NCBI RefSeq assembly: GCF_014196925.1
Contig: NZ_JACIEN010000010.1
Span: 1-64,000 of the forward strand
Origin: Chelatococcus caeni
GTDB lineage: Bacteria; Pseudomonadota; Alphaproteobacteria; Rhizobiales; Beijerinckiaceae
DNA: 64,000 nt
Reading direction: 5' to 3'
Part shown: positions 48,341 to 59,216 of the stretch, one piece after another
Position numbering within the stretch: the stretch's first letter is position 1
Layout: the number at the start of each line of letters is the position of its first letter
Translations under genes and position numbers: made by a program
Notes under the pieces: model-generated
Databases searched by the model: none
Told to the model about the DNA's origin: nothing
What the model saw: only the letters and a program-made list of their open reading frames with translations

Positions 48341-48952
48341 TCAGAAATGGTAGCTCAGCTTCGCACCGACATTGGTGAGGCCGCGATTGTCGTCGCACAG
48401 CCCGCCGTTGGAAAGATGCTCCACGGTGGCCAGCACGCTCCAGTTGGCGTCGAAGCGATAGCCGATGGACGCCGCCTCGCGGAACAGGAACCGGCAGCCG
48501 AGGGCGTCGCGCCCGTCCGGCACCACGTCGCCCACCTTGCCGTTGTGCACGGCGCCGCCGAAATCGAGTTCGATGAACAGCGCGTCCGTGATGTCGGCAT
48601 GCCAGTTGAGGCCGGCGAAGACATAGCTCGTCTTGCCGCCGGTGTTGACGCTGACGCCGGCGTTGAAGGCGGGCAGCAGCATGTCGATGAGCGGATCGGG
48701 ATTCGACCAGGGCTTGGCAAAGACGATCTCGCCCATGATGTCGACCGAGCCGTCCTCCTTGCCGCCCGGGTCGTGCGCGAGCACGCCGAGCCGCAGCTGC
48801 GAGACGAAGCTCGACAGGCTGTGGGACGTATCCGGAGCCTGGTAGATGGCCGGGGCGGGCGGCTCGAGGAGATCGGCGGCCTGCGCCGGAAGGCCCCAGA
48901 GGAACACGGCCGGCAGGAGAAGAGCAGCCCGAATGGAGCGGAGCAGGATCAT
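48341..48952 (-). CDS. PagL-like lipid A 3-O-deacylase (acyloxyacyl hydrolase)
   Basis: 203 residues. A signal peptide (RAALLLPAVFLWGLPAQA) precedes an 8-stranded outer-membrane beta-barrel pattern of alternating hydrophobic residues. The catalytic His and Ser are in VEHLSNGGLCDDNRGLTNVG, with the terminal Phe of outer-membrane proteins. PagL removes the 3-hydroxyacyl chain from lipid A and so remodels the outer membrane. ATG 48952 gives the signal peptide at the N-terminus; a longer frame to 49027 would prefix a second hydrophobic stretch. It lies 6 bp from pduO, in what looks like one transcript. Confidence 0.82.
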   Translation of the reverse strand: MILLRSIRAALLLPAVFLWGLPAQAADLLEPPAPAIYQAPDTSHSLSSFVSQLRLGVLAHDPGGKEDGSVDIMGEIVFAKPWSNPDPLIDMLLPAFNAGVSVNTGGKTSYVFAGLNWHADITDALFIELDFGGAVHNGKVGDVVPDGRDALGCRFLFREAASIGYRFDANWSVLATVEHLSNGGLCDDNRGLTNVGAKLSYHF

Positions 48953-49155
48953 CGGCACCAACGTCGCGAATGCCAGAAATGACAGGCGACCCGGGACGGA
49001 GCCTGCCAGCGAGGAGCGAACCAGCACCCCTCCCGCTCAGAGGCATGCCTGATCGTGATGAAATGGCATAAAGCGGAGCTGATCGCCGGGCAACCCTGAA
49101 CCGGACATGGTTAGCAAAGTCTTACGCCAGTGTTGCAGATCTGCTGCGGTCGCCG

Positions 49156-49341
49156 TCAGAAGCCGCGCATCCACACGACGAGCATGATGATGATGATGGC
49201 GAGAAACTGCAGCAGCACCCGCAGGCGCATCAGGCGCTGCGAGCGCTCGGGGCTGCCCCCGCGCAGCATGTTGAAGAGCCCGAGGACGAGGACCACGGCG
49301 ACGATGCCGACGGCCACGGAGACGAGTGTATTGGCGGTCAT
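49156..49341 (-). CDS. Small twin-transmembrane protein
   Basis: 61 residues with two membrane helices (VSVAVGIVAVVLVLGLFNML and LQFLAIIIIMLVVWM) joined by a short basic loop GGSPERSQRLMRLR. This is the 'twin transmembrane protein' family with HIG1-like layout often found beside pduO and the etf genes in Rhizobiales. It probably stabilises a respiratory complex, which is inference. It is missed by length cutoffs but shows a clean start, helix pair and stop. Confidence 0.85.
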   Translation of the reverse strand: MTANTLVSVAVGIVAVVLVLGLFNMLRGGSPERSQRLMRLRVLLQFLAIIIIMLVVWMRGF

Positions 49342-49444
49342 GTCTGTGCTTTAGAGCTCCCTTGCGCCGCCTCCAACCCCGCCCGCGCGGCAAGGCGCAG
49401 CGACCGATCGTCTCGCCGCTGCGTCCGGGATCGGCCTTCGTCGG

Positions 49445-52000
49445 TCAATTGCGACGCAGGAGGCGCTCCAGATAGTCGATTTCCTCGCCCGGCCGCGTCG
49501 GATCGCCGAGCCGCCGGCGCAGTTCGTCGAGAATGCGCCGTGCCCGCACCGCCGCTGATTCGTCCGCGCCCGGAATGCGCACGCGGCCGTCGGACCAGTC
49601 GCGATTGCGCGTCGGCCGGCCGAGGGGATCCTCGTTGCGCGGCCCGCCGGGGCCTGTCGCGCCCTGCTGGGGCGGCCCGTCGGAGCCGTCGGCCTGCTGC
49701 GGCTGGCCGTTGCCCTGCATCTGCTGGGCGAGGCCCTGCGCGCCGCGCTGCAGGGCATCGAGCGCCCGTCCCTGGGCATCGACGGCATCGCCGCTCTGCC
49801 CCTGGCCGAGCTGGCCTTCGGCCTCGCGCATCGCCTCCTCGGCCTCGCCGAAGCCGGGCTCGTCCTCAAGGCCGAAGTCGCGCATCCGGCGCCGCAACTC
49901 CTCGAGCCGCTCGCGCAACGCCTGCTGCCGGTCGGTGAGCCCCTGGCCGTCCTCGCCCTGCTGGCCGTCCTGTCCCGGCTGCGCCTGCTGGCCCTGATTC
50001 TCGCCTCGCTGACCCTGCTGGCCGCGCTGGCGCTGTCCGCCCCTGTTCTGCTGCGACCACGGCGCGCTCTGGCGATAGGTGTCGTCGCGCAGGTTGCGCT
50101 GGTCGCGCATCATCTCGTCGAGCTCGTTGAGGGAGCGGTTCATTTCCTGCGAGAACTGGTCGCCGCCCTGGTTGGGCCGCGCGGTCTGCAGGTTCTCCAG
50201 GATATTGCGCAGTTCGTCGAGCAGGCGCTGCGCGTCCGCCGTGGCGCCCTGCCGGGCCAGTTCCTCGAGCCGGTTGAGGAGGTTGTCGAGGTCCTGCGGC
50301 GTCACGGTGCGCGCATTGGCGTCCGGCCGCGCCTGGTTGGTCTGTCCGGGATTCTGCTGCATGCGCTGGGCGAATTCGCGCAGGAAGTTGTTCATCGCCT
50401 GGCGCAGTTCGTCCGTCAGGCGCCTGATCTCCTCCTCGTCCGCCCCGCGCTCCAGCGCCTGGCGCAGCGCCTCTTGGGCGGCGCGAAGATCGCGCTCGGC
50501 CTGCGACATGCCGCCGTCCTCGATCTGCAGCGCCATTGCCCACAGCAGTTCGGCGACGTCGAGGAGCTCTTCGTCGCTCTTGGCGGCAGCAAGGCGCGTG
50601 GAGGCGAGGCCGAGGCCGACATAGATCCCGAGCTCCGGCGTGAAGTCTTCCGGGGCGATGAGCAATGCATCGAGCGCCGTCTGCACCCGGTTGCGCTCGT
50701 CCGGCGCGAGCACGAGGTTGCGGCGCTGCTCGACGAGCGCCTTGGCGAGCGGCTTGGTGAAGGGCCGCTGCGGTAGCACGACGGTCTTCGTCTCGCTGCG
50801 TCCTTCCTGGCCCGCGTGGTCGCGGGCGACCAGCGTCATGGCCACGGTGGCGCCGGCCCAGGGGCTCGCGGACAGATCGTTCGTGGTGCGCGTGTCCTCG
50901 TCCGCCGCCGGGTCGATCGGCAGGGCGAGCGGGATGCGCGGCGGCGGCACCAGCGTACGTGCGCCCTCGCGTCCGAGCGGCGCGACGAGCGCCTCGGCGG
51001 TGTCGATGCCGTAGTCGTCGCGCATGCGGTAGGTGAGGGTGATGCTGCCGCGCGAATTGTTCTGCGGCTCGCCGGAGAAGGCGACCGTCGGCACCATGTC
51101 CGGCGTCGCCTCGATGACCACCCGGCTGGTGCCCGCCTGCGACGAGACCACGAGTTCGTCGTCCGCCTTTACCGTGAAGCGATGCTCGGTGAGCCCGGCG
51201 GGTGCGCCCCCGGCCGGCTTCTCGACGCTCGCCAGGCCACGGCCGGCGGAGACGGAAAGGTCGGCACTGCCGGCCGCCCGCACCACGACCGTGCTGCCGA
51301 CGGGCGCCTTGGCCTGGCGCACGTCGCCGCCGCGCAGGTCGAGCAACAGCGGCGGCAGGCGCGTGTAGTGCGGCGGGTCGATCCAGCCGTCGATGCGGAA
51401 GGCCGGGCCGGTACCCTGCGGCGTCTGCCAGTCGAAGGCGGTCGTCAGGCGCGGCACGACGTCCGAGCCTGCGGCGATGAGCGCCGCCGCGAGCACGACG
51501 ATGAGGCTGCCGCGCACGGCGAAGGGGTCGCGCGCCGCCATGCCCGGGCGCGGCGGCGCGACGCGCATCGAATCGATCGCCGCAGCGGCGCGCTGCCGGT
51601 GCGCGTCCCACAGGGCGAGGGTGCCGGGGTCGCTCGGCGTGCCGGCGAGGCTGTCGGCGAGCGCTGCGGCGGGCCGGTGCGGCGCCGGCGAATCGCGGTC
51701 GATGCGGGCGAGCGCGCGCTGCCGCGTCGGCGGGGAGATGCGCAAGAGCGGGACGAGCGAGGCAAGCAGCACCAGGGCGGCAAGGCCGACCCCGTAGGGC
51801 CGCGCGCCCGTGGGCAGCATGTCCCAGAGGCCGAGGAGCGACAGGATGAGGAAGACGATGACGGTGCCGAGCGGCCACCACAGGGCGGGCCACAGCGCTT
51901 CCCACCACAGGACCAGCCGGGCGCGCGTCGTCAGCGCGCGGAGCCGTTCATCGATCATGGGCCGTGCACGTGCGGGCACTCGTGCCGGGCTTTCGCTCAT
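49445..52000 (-). CDS. TIGR02302 family protein (DUF4175), large membrane-anchored
   Basis: 851 residues. It has N-terminal membrane helices near residues 35-95 (LWWPLGTVIVFLILSLLGLW) and 165-185, a large periplasmic beta-rich part (PAFRIDGWIDPPHYTRLPPL and VPTVAFSGEPQNNSRGSITL), helical segments, and a Gln/Gly-rich tract around residues 640-700 (GQRGENQGQQAQPGQDGQQG). The family is confined to alphaproteobacteria and of unknown function. It lies directly after lysA on the same strand, 83 bp apart, as in many Rhizobiales. A start at MIDERLR (15 residues in) is possible. Confidence 0.9.
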   Translation of the reverse strand: MSESPARVPARARPMIDERLRALTTRARLVLWWEALWPALWWPLGTVIVFLILSLLGLWDMLPTGARPYGVGLAALVLLASLVPLLRISPPTRQRALARIDRDSPAPHRPAAALADSLAGTPSDPGTLALWDAHRQRAAAAIDSMRVAPPRPGMAARDPFAVRGSLIVVLAAALIAAGSDVVPRLTTAFDWQTPQGTGPAFRIDGWIDPPHYTRLPPLLLDLRGGDVRQAKAPVGSTVVVRAAGSADLSVSAGRGLASVEKPAGGAPAGLTEHRFTVKADDELVVSSQAGTSRVVIEATPDMVPTVAFSGEPQNNSRGSITLTYRMRDDYGIDTAEALVAPLGREGARTLVPPPRIPLALPIDPAADEDTRTTNDLSASPWAGATVAMTLVARDHAGQEGRSETKTVVLPQRPFTKPLAKALVEQRRNLVLAPDERNRVQTALDALLIAPEDFTPELGIYVGLGLASTRLAAAKSDEELLDVAELLWAMALQIEDGGMSQAERDLRAAQEALRQALERGADEEEIRRLTDELRQAMNNFLREFAQRMQQNPGQTNQARPDANARTVTPQDLDNLLNRLEELARQGATADAQRLLDELRNILENLQTARPNQGGDQFSQEMNRSLNELDEMMRDQRNLRDDTYRQSAPWSQQNRGGQRQRGQQGQRGENQGQQAQPGQDGQQGEDGQGLTDRQQALRERLEELRRRMRDFGLEDEPGFGEAEEAMREAEGQLGQGQSGDAVDAQGRALDALQRGAQGLAQQMQGNGQPQQADGSDGPPQQGATGPGGPRNEDPLGRPTRNRDWSDGRVRIPGADESAAVRARRILDELRRRLGDPTRPGEEIDYLERLLRRN

Positions 52001-52083
52001 GCGGGTTCTCCACGCGCCGTCTCCGGCACAATGCCCCCACCGGCACGAAGGTTAACATGCCCGGGCGCGACGAGAACCCCGTC

Positions 52084-53361
52084 TCACGCCGATTTGTGGT
52101 TGAGCCAGCCGGGGATTCGGTCGAGGGCGATCATCTCCGCGACGCTCGGGCGCGGCCGCACGACGGCGGCATCGCCACCCCGCACCAGCACCTCCGGCAC
52201 CAGCGGGCGGGTATTGTAGGTGGTGGCCTGCACCGCCCCGTAGGCCCCCGCCGTCATGACGGCGATGAGGTCGCCCGCCTTCACCTCCGGCATCCGGCGC
52301 CCGAGGGCGAGGTAGTCGCCGCTCTCGCACACCGGCCCGACGACGTCGGCCTTGATCTGTCCCGCATCTGGGGCCTGCACCACCGGGATGATGTCGTGGT
52401 GCGCCTCGTAGAGGGTCGGCCGGATGAGGTCGTTCATGCCGGCGTCGACGATGACGAAGGTCTTGCCCTCGCCGTGCTTCACGTAGACCACGCGCGTCAC
52501 GAGGATGCCGGCGTTGCCGGCGATCATGCGGCCGATCTCGAAGACGAGCTCGAGGCCGAGGCCCCTGGTGTGGCGGGTGATGACCTCGGCATAGGCCTTC
52601 GGATCCGGCGGCGGCGGATCGTCGTGGCGATAGGGAATGCCGAGGCCGCCGCCGAAGTCGATGTGGTGCAGCTTGTGGCCCGCCGCCATCAGGTCGCGCG
52701 CCAGCTCGGCGAGCAGGGCTGCTGCGTTGTCGAACGGGGCAAGATCTGTGATCTGGCTGCCGATATGCATGTCCACCCCGCGCACGGCGATGCCGGGCAG
52801 GGCGGCGGCATGGGCATAGACTTCCCGTGCGCGGGAGATCGGGATGCCGAACTTGTTCTCGGACTTGCCGGTCGAGATCTTGGCGTGGGTCTTCGCGTCG
52901 ACGTCCGGATTGACGCGCACCGAGATGGGCGCGACCTGGCCGCGCGACTGCGCCACTTCGGACAGGGCCTCGAGCTCCGGCTCCGATTCGAGGTTGAAGC
53001 ACAGGATGCCGGCGTCGAGCGCCGTCGCCATCTCCTCCTTCGTCTTCGCGACGCCGGAGAAGACGATCTTGTGCGCCGGCACGCCGGCCGCGAGCGCGCG
53101 GGCGAGTTCGCCGGCCGAAACGATGTCCATGCCGGCGCCGAGATCGGCGAGCGTCCTGAGCACCGCCTGATTCGAATTGGCCTTCACGGCGTAGCAGACG
53201 AGTGCCTTCTCGCCGGCGAAAGCCTCCGCGAAGACGCGGTAGTGCCGGCTCAGCGTCTCGGTGGAATAGCAGTAGAACGGCGTCCCGACCTCGGCGGCGA
53301 GACGGGTGAGGTCGACGTCCTCGGCATGGAGAACGTCGTCACGGTAGGAGAAGTGGTGCAT
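52084..53361 (-). CDS. lysA: Diaminopimelate decarboxylase
   Basis: 425 residues. The PLP Lys is in ALVCYAVKANSNQAVLRTLA, the substrate/PLP motifs are in VDMHIGSQITDLAPF and GGGLGIPY, and the catalytic Cys region is GPVCESGDYLALGRRMPEV. It converts meso-diaminopimelate to lysine. It lies between the LptM-like lipoprotein gene (32 bp upstream) and the TIGR02302 gene, a widespread alphaproteobacterial order. In many relatives argH precedes the lipoprotein gene, but here it does not. Confidence 0.95.
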   Translation of the reverse strand: MHHFSYRDDVLHAEDVDLTRLAAEVGTPFYCYSTETLSRHYRVFAEAFAGEKALVCYAVKANSNQAVLRTLADLGAGMDIVSAGELARALAAGVPAHKIVFSGVAKTKEEMATALDAGILCFNLESEPELEALSEVAQSRGQVAPISVRVNPDVDAKTHAKISTGKSENKFGIPISRAREVYAHAAALPGIAVRGVDMHIGSQITDLAPFDNAAALLAELARDLMAAGHKLHHIDFGGGLGIPYRHDDPPPPDPKAYAEVITRHTRGLGLELVFEIGRMIAGNAGILVTRVVYVKHGEGKTFVIVDAGMNDLIRPTLYEAHHDIIPVVQAPDAGQIKADVVGPVCESGDYLALGRRMPEVKAGDLIAVMTAGAYGAVQATTYNTRPLVPEVLVRGGDAAVVRPRPSVAEMIALDRIPGWLNHKSA

Positions 53362-53392
53362 GGCCGGACGGGCCGCCGAAGCGGCCGCTCTT

Positions 53393-53635
53393 TCAAAGGA
53401 TGGCGTCGAGGAAGAAGGGCTCGTTGGGACGCGGCTGCGCGACCGGCTGTTTCCTCGGCGTGCCGACGGGTGAGGGCGTCAGGCTCGCACCGCCGGTCGA
53501 GGTCTTCTCCTCCTGCGCCGGGGCGTTCGGGTCCGGCGGCAGTTCGAGCGCGCCGCGTCGGCCGCAGGCGGCAAGCGCAAGCGCGACGGCGAGGACGACG
53601 GCAAGGGAACGGACGGTGGGCAGCGGTGACGGCAC
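53393..53635 (-). CDS. LptM-like small lipoprotein
   Basis: 80 residues. A signal peptide with lipobox LALAAC (residues about 21-26) is followed by GRRGALELPPDPNAPAQ, the pattern of LptM/YifL proteins, which help fold the LptD-LptE lipopolysaccharide channel. The rest is Pro-rich with a C-terminal FFLDAIL. GTG 53635 was chosen: GGAGAA precedes it, and the protein begins just before the hydrophobic signal. A longer in-frame extension to 54307 overlaps tlpA and is not real. Its position before lysA is conserved. Confidence 0.85.
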   Translation of the reverse strand: MPSPLPTVRSLAVVLAVALALAACGRRGALELPPDPNAPAQEEKTSTGGASLTPSPVGTPRKQPVAQPRPNEPFFLDAIL

Positions 53636-53846
53636 GAAGGCATTCTCCGGGAAAACGGCGCGCACTATAGCGGAAGGATCGCGAAGCGCGAGCCCCAAAC
53701 GCCGGCGATGGTACTGTCGCGCGGCCGAAGGCGCGATCCGCCACCTGCGCCCATCGGCCACGTCTTCGTGAGCGGCGACGGTCTGGATTTCGCCGCCGGC
53801 GCGCACTAATGCGCCCATGAGGTGATTGAGGAGAGGTGACAGACCC

Positions 53847-54497
53847 ATGGCCGAGACCACGCCGCTCATCCGCCGGCCGCTGTTCGTCGTAGCCGTCCTC
53901 GGGGCCGCGGTCCTCGGGGTGGGGCTTGCCCTCACGACGGGCCGGCTCGTCGGCGGCAACGACGCTGCAGCCGCCCAGTGCGAGATGGCGCAGGCGACGC
54001 TCGACCGGCTGCGCCCGCTCGCCAAGGGCGAAGTGGCGGCCGTGAAGGTGCCGTCGACCCCGCAGGCCCTGCCGGCACTCGCCTTCGACGGGCCGGACGG
54101 CAAGCGCCTGACGCTGGCCGATTTCAAGGGCCGCACCGTCCTTCTCAATCTCTGGGCCACCTGGTGCGCGCCGTGCCGCCAGGAGATGCCGGCGCTCGAC
54201 GCCCTCGAGGCCGACCTCGGCGGCGCCGATTTCGAGGTCGTCGCCGTCAATATCGACACGCGCGACCCTGAGAAGCCGCAGGCCTGGCTGAAGGACGCCG
54301 GCATCACGCGCCTCGCCCATTATCGGGACCCGGAAGCGAAGATCTTCCAGGAGCTCAAGTCCGCCGGCAAGGCCTTCGGCATGCCGACGACGCTCGTCGT
54401 CGGGCCGGAGGGCTGTGCCGTTGCCGAACTCGCCGGCCCGGCCGAGTGGCATTCGGACGACGCGGTGGCCTTGATCAAGGCAGCGCTCGGCCGCTAG
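53847..54497 (+). CDS. tlpA: TlpA-family thiol:disulfide oxidoreductase
   Basis: 216 residues. A single N-terminal anchor (FVVAVLGAAVLGVGLALTTG) is followed by a thioredoxin fold with the CAPC active site in LWATWCAPCRQEMPALD and the cis-Pro in GMPTTLVVGPEG. TlpA reduces copper centres and cytochrome c in the periplasm of rhizobia. ATG 53847 has GAGAGG upstream. Its stop codon TAG overlaps the stop codon of the convergent hypothetical gene in the palindrome CTAG (54494-54497). Confidence 0.93.
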   Translation: MAETTPLIRRPLFVVAVLGAAVLGVGLALTTGRLVGGNDAAAAQCEMAQATLDRLRPLAKGEVAAVKVPSTPQALPALAFDGPDGKRLTLADFKGRTVLLNLWATWCAPCRQEMPALDALEADLGGADFEVVAVNIDTRDPEKPQAWLKDAGITRLAHYRDPEAKIFQELKSAGKAFGMPTTLVVGPEGCAVAELAGPAEWHSDDAVALIKAALGR

Positions 54498-54907
54498 CCG
54501 CCTTCGCCGGGGCGTGCCGCGAGGCAGGGATCGAGGATGACGAGGTCCTCGTCCGCCCGCTGGTAGCCGCCCGTCACGGCGACGACCTCGCCCGGCTGCA
54601 TGCCGTTGGTGGAATAGGTGACGCAGAGCACCCGGACGTCCGGCTCCGTGCAGATGCCGAGATAGGCCAGCGCCCCGTCATGCTCGACGAGCGACAGCGG
54701 CCCGACGGCTCCGAAGTCGATGCGGGCCGTCTCCTCCGGATCGGGCGCGTCGCGGATGAGGTCGCGGATCTCGTGGCAAGCGGCCGGTTTCGCCGGCGGC
54801 GCATCGGCCGCGGCGAAGGGGCTCTCGCCCTTGTCCCGGGCGAGGCTTCCCGGCGCGGCGGCCAAGGCCAGCAGAAGGGCCGCAGGAAGCGCTGCACTTT
54901 TCGGCAT
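54494..54907 (-). CDS. Hypothetical exported protein
   Basis: 137 residues with a signal peptide (AALPAALLLALAAAPGSLA). The mature region has paired Cys residues (ACHEIRDLIRD and ICTEPDVRVLCVTYSTNG) and a beta-rich DGALAYLGICTEPDVRVL stretch. GGAGGTGCAC just before ATG 54907 is a good ribosome binding site. It is convergent with tlpA and in the same direction as grxD. I do not recognise the family. The codon use looks like its neighbours. Confidence 0.75.
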   Translation of the reverse strand: MPKSAALPAALLLALAAAPGSLARDKGESPFAAADAPPAKPAACHEIRDLIRDAPDPEETARIDFGAVGPLSLVEHDGALAYLGICTEPDVRVLCVTYSTNGMQPGEVVAVTGGYQRADEDLVILDPCLAARPGEGG

Positions 54908-55001
54908 GTGCACCTCCGTCGCGTCGTAGCCAGGGAAAAGGCACATGAAAAAGGGCACGCCGCTGTGCGACGTGCCCCGTTGCGTTTCGCTATGCCGCGC
55001 G

Positions 55002-55343
55002 TCAGCCCTTCTCGGGCACGCGCACCGCGATGCCCTTGTCGCTGAAGTGGCCCTGCAGCTCGCCCGACTGGAACATCTCGCGCACGATGTCGCAGCCGCC
55101 GACGAACTCGCCCTTCACGTAGAGCTGCGGGATCGTCGGCCAGCTGGAATAGTCCTTGATGCCCTGGCGGATGCCGTCGTCCTCGAGCACGTTGACGCCC
55201 TTGTAGGGCACGCCGAGGTAATCGAGGATCTGCACGACCTGGCCGGAGAACCCGCACATGGGGAACTGCGGGGTGCCCTTCATGAAGAGCACGACGTCGT
55301 TGGTCTTGACCTCGTTGTCGATGAAAGCGTGGGCGTTGCTCAT
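55002..55343 (-). CDS. grxD: Monothiol glutaredoxin, Grx4 family
   Basis: 113 residues. The CGFS active site is in [20 protein letters not shown], with [20 protein letters not shown] and a C-terminal [12 protein letters not shown] glutaredoxins bind [2Fe-2S] with BolA and deliver clusters. ATG 55343 was chosen for family length. It is 47 bp from bolA on the same strand, matching the common bolA-grxD pair. Confidence 0.95.
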   Translation of the reverse strand: MSNAHAFIDNEVKTNDVVLFMKGTPQFPMCGFSGQVVQILDYLGVPYKGVNVLEDDGIRQGIKDYSSWPTIPQLYVKGEFVGGCDIVREMFQSGELQGHFSDKGIAVRVPEKG

Positions 55344-55390
55344 GATCTTTCCCTGTTCGCGGGGCTCGTCCGTCGACCCGCGGTTCGGCA

Positions 55391-55627
55391 TCAATTGTCG
55401 GGTGCGGCCGTCGTCAATGCAAGGGCGTGGAGCGCCCCGCCCATGCGGCCTTGCAGCGCGGCATAGACCATCTGGTGCTGCTGCACGCGGCTCTTGCCCT
55501 TGAACGACGGCGAGATCACCGTCGCGGCGTAGTGGTCACCATCGCCGGCGAGATCGCGAATCTCCACCGTCGCATCGGGAAGATGCGCCTTGATCAGCTC
55601 TTCGATCTCGTGCGCGTCCATTGCCAT
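55391..55627 (-). CDS. bolA: BolA/IbaG-family protein
   Basis: 78 residues. The BolA fold is seen in [39 protein letters not shown] with the metal-liganding His, and [20 protein letters not shown]. It partners the CGFS glutaredoxin next door in Fe-S cluster handling. ATG 55627 gives the family length; a second ATG at 55621 would shorten it by two residues. The upstream purL ends 36 bp away. Confidence 0.94.
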   Translation of the reverse strand: MAMDAHEIEELIKAHLPDATVEIRDLAGDGDHYAATVISPSFKGKSRVQQHQMVYAALQGRMGGALHALALTTAAPDN

Positions 55628-55662
55628 TGCCGCAGCCCCTTCCCTTGTCCCGCCGTGCCAGT

Positions 55663-57876
<2,214 letters not shown>

Positions 57877-58060
57877 CTCGGTTTCCGCTTGGGCTCGGTC
57901 GAAAAGCGCTCGCCCGGCCATAGCCTTTCAGCCCCGCCGAGGCAATCGCCGCGACGGCGAAAAGGTCCGCGGCCGCCTCCGGCGCACCATTTTGGCACAG
58001 CGGCAGCGGCACGGAATTCGCGATCCGTTCACCAACAGTAGTGCGTGGGGAGCGGATCGA

Positions 58061-58489
58061 ATGGCCATGGGATGGATTGGAAGCTTTTCGGATGGTCTGC
58101 GCAAGCGCGCCGACACGCTGCTTGCAGCGGCGCGCATCCTGTGGCCCGTGCTCCTGCTCGCGCCCTGCGGGCTCGTGGCCGAATATGCCCGCGCCGCCAA
58201 CGTGCGCTTCGACATGCAGAGCGTCCTCGACGCCACGGCCCGGCAATTGGTCCACGAGGCGGGGGAGCTCGACCAACTGGCCCTGGAGCGCCGGGCCGGC
58301 CAGATCTTCAGGGCGAATTTCTACGGCCTCGGCGTGACCTGGGTGGAACAGGTCACGGTCGAGAAGGATCTGGCGACGCGCACCCTCACCGTCTCGGCCG
58401 CGGGCCGTGTCGAGACGGGCGTGCTGGGCCTCTTCCGCTACGAGACCATGCCGGTCACGGCTGCGACGCGCGTGTCCTGGGCAATGTAA
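58061..58489 (+). CDS. TadG/TadE-like membrane protein, short
   Basis: 142 residues. One membrane helix near residues 23-43 (LWPVLLLAPCGLVAEYARAA) is followed by the TadG-like NVRFDMQSVLDATARQLVHE, where pilus-associated TadG proteins have xVRxxLQxALDAAAL, and a C-terminal beta segment DLATRTLTVSAAGRVETGVL to LPVTAATRV-like MPVTAATRVSWA. It looks like the N-terminal domain of TadG without its long periplasmic region. Function in Flp/Tad pilus assembly is likely by family, but no other tad genes are here. It lies antisense between purQ and purL. Confidence 0.72.
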   Translation: MAMGWIGSFSDGLRKRADTLLAAARILWPVLLLAPCGLVAEYARAANVRFDMQSVLDATARQLVHEAGELDQLALERRAGQIFRANFYGLGVTWVEQVTVEKDLATRTLTVSAAGRVETGVLGLFRYETMPVTAATRVSWAM

Positions 58490-58526
58490 GCCTGGGCGAT
58501 GTAACCCGGGCCGCGGCCGCCGCGGG

Positions 58527-59210
58527 TCACGCGGCGGCGAGGCTTTCGAACAGGCCGCGCCCGTCCACACCGCCGACGAGGTCGTCGATGAGGTTCTCGG
58601 GGTGCGGCATCATGCCGAGGACGTTGAGATCCTCCGAGAACACGCCGGCGATGTCGTTGAGCGAGCCGTTGGGGTTCGCCGCGCGCGAGACGTTGCCCGC
58701 CGCGTCGCAATAGCGGAAGGCGACGCGCCCCTCCGATTCCAGCTCGTGCAGCGTCTCCTCGTCGCAGACGTAGTTGCCCTCGCCATGGGCGATGCAGACG
58801 TCGATGACCTGGCCGACATGGTAGCGGTTGGTGAAGGCCGTGTCCGCGCGCGCCACCTTGAGGTGCTGGCGCCGGCAGATGAAGTGCAGGTCGGCGTTGC
58901 GCATCAGCACGCCCGGCAGGAGGCCGGATTCGCACAGGATCTGGAAGCCGTTGCAGATGCCGAGCACGAGCCCGCCGCGCCCCGCATGCGCACGGACCGC
59001 GTCCATGATCGGCGCCCGGCTGGCGATCGCGCCGCAGCGCAGATAGTCGCCGTAGGAGAAGCCGCCCGGCAGCACGGCAAGATCGGTGCCCGCCGGCAGG
59101 TCGTGGTCGGCGTGCCAGGCGGAGACGACCGTGGCGCCGGCCTGTCTCAAGGCGCGCGCCACGTCGCCGTCGCGGTTGGAGCCGGGGAAGGTGATGACGG
59201 CCGCTTTCAT
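58527..59210 (-). CDS. purQ: Phosphoribosylformylglycinamidine synthase subunit PurQ
   Basis: 227 residues, class I glutamine amidotransferase. The nucleophile Cys is in LGICNGFQILCESGLLPG, with the catalytic His and Glu in MMPHPENLID. FPGSNRDGDVARALRQAG opens the chain. It supplies ammonia to PurL with PurS as adaptor. It starts 6 bp after purS, so the two are coupled. Confidence 0.95.
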   Translation of the reverse strand: MKAAVITFPGSNRDGDVARALRQAGATVVSAWHADHDLPAGTDLAVLPGGFSYGDYLRCGAIASRAPIMDAVRAHAGRGGLVLGICNGFQILCESGLLPGVLMRNADLHFICRRQHLKVARADTAFTNRYHVGQVIDVCIAHGEGNYVCDEETLHELESEGRVAFRYCDAAGNVSRAANPNGSLNDIAGVFSEDLNVLGMMPHPENLIDDLVGGVDGRGLFESLAAA

Positions 59211-59216
59211 CGCCGC

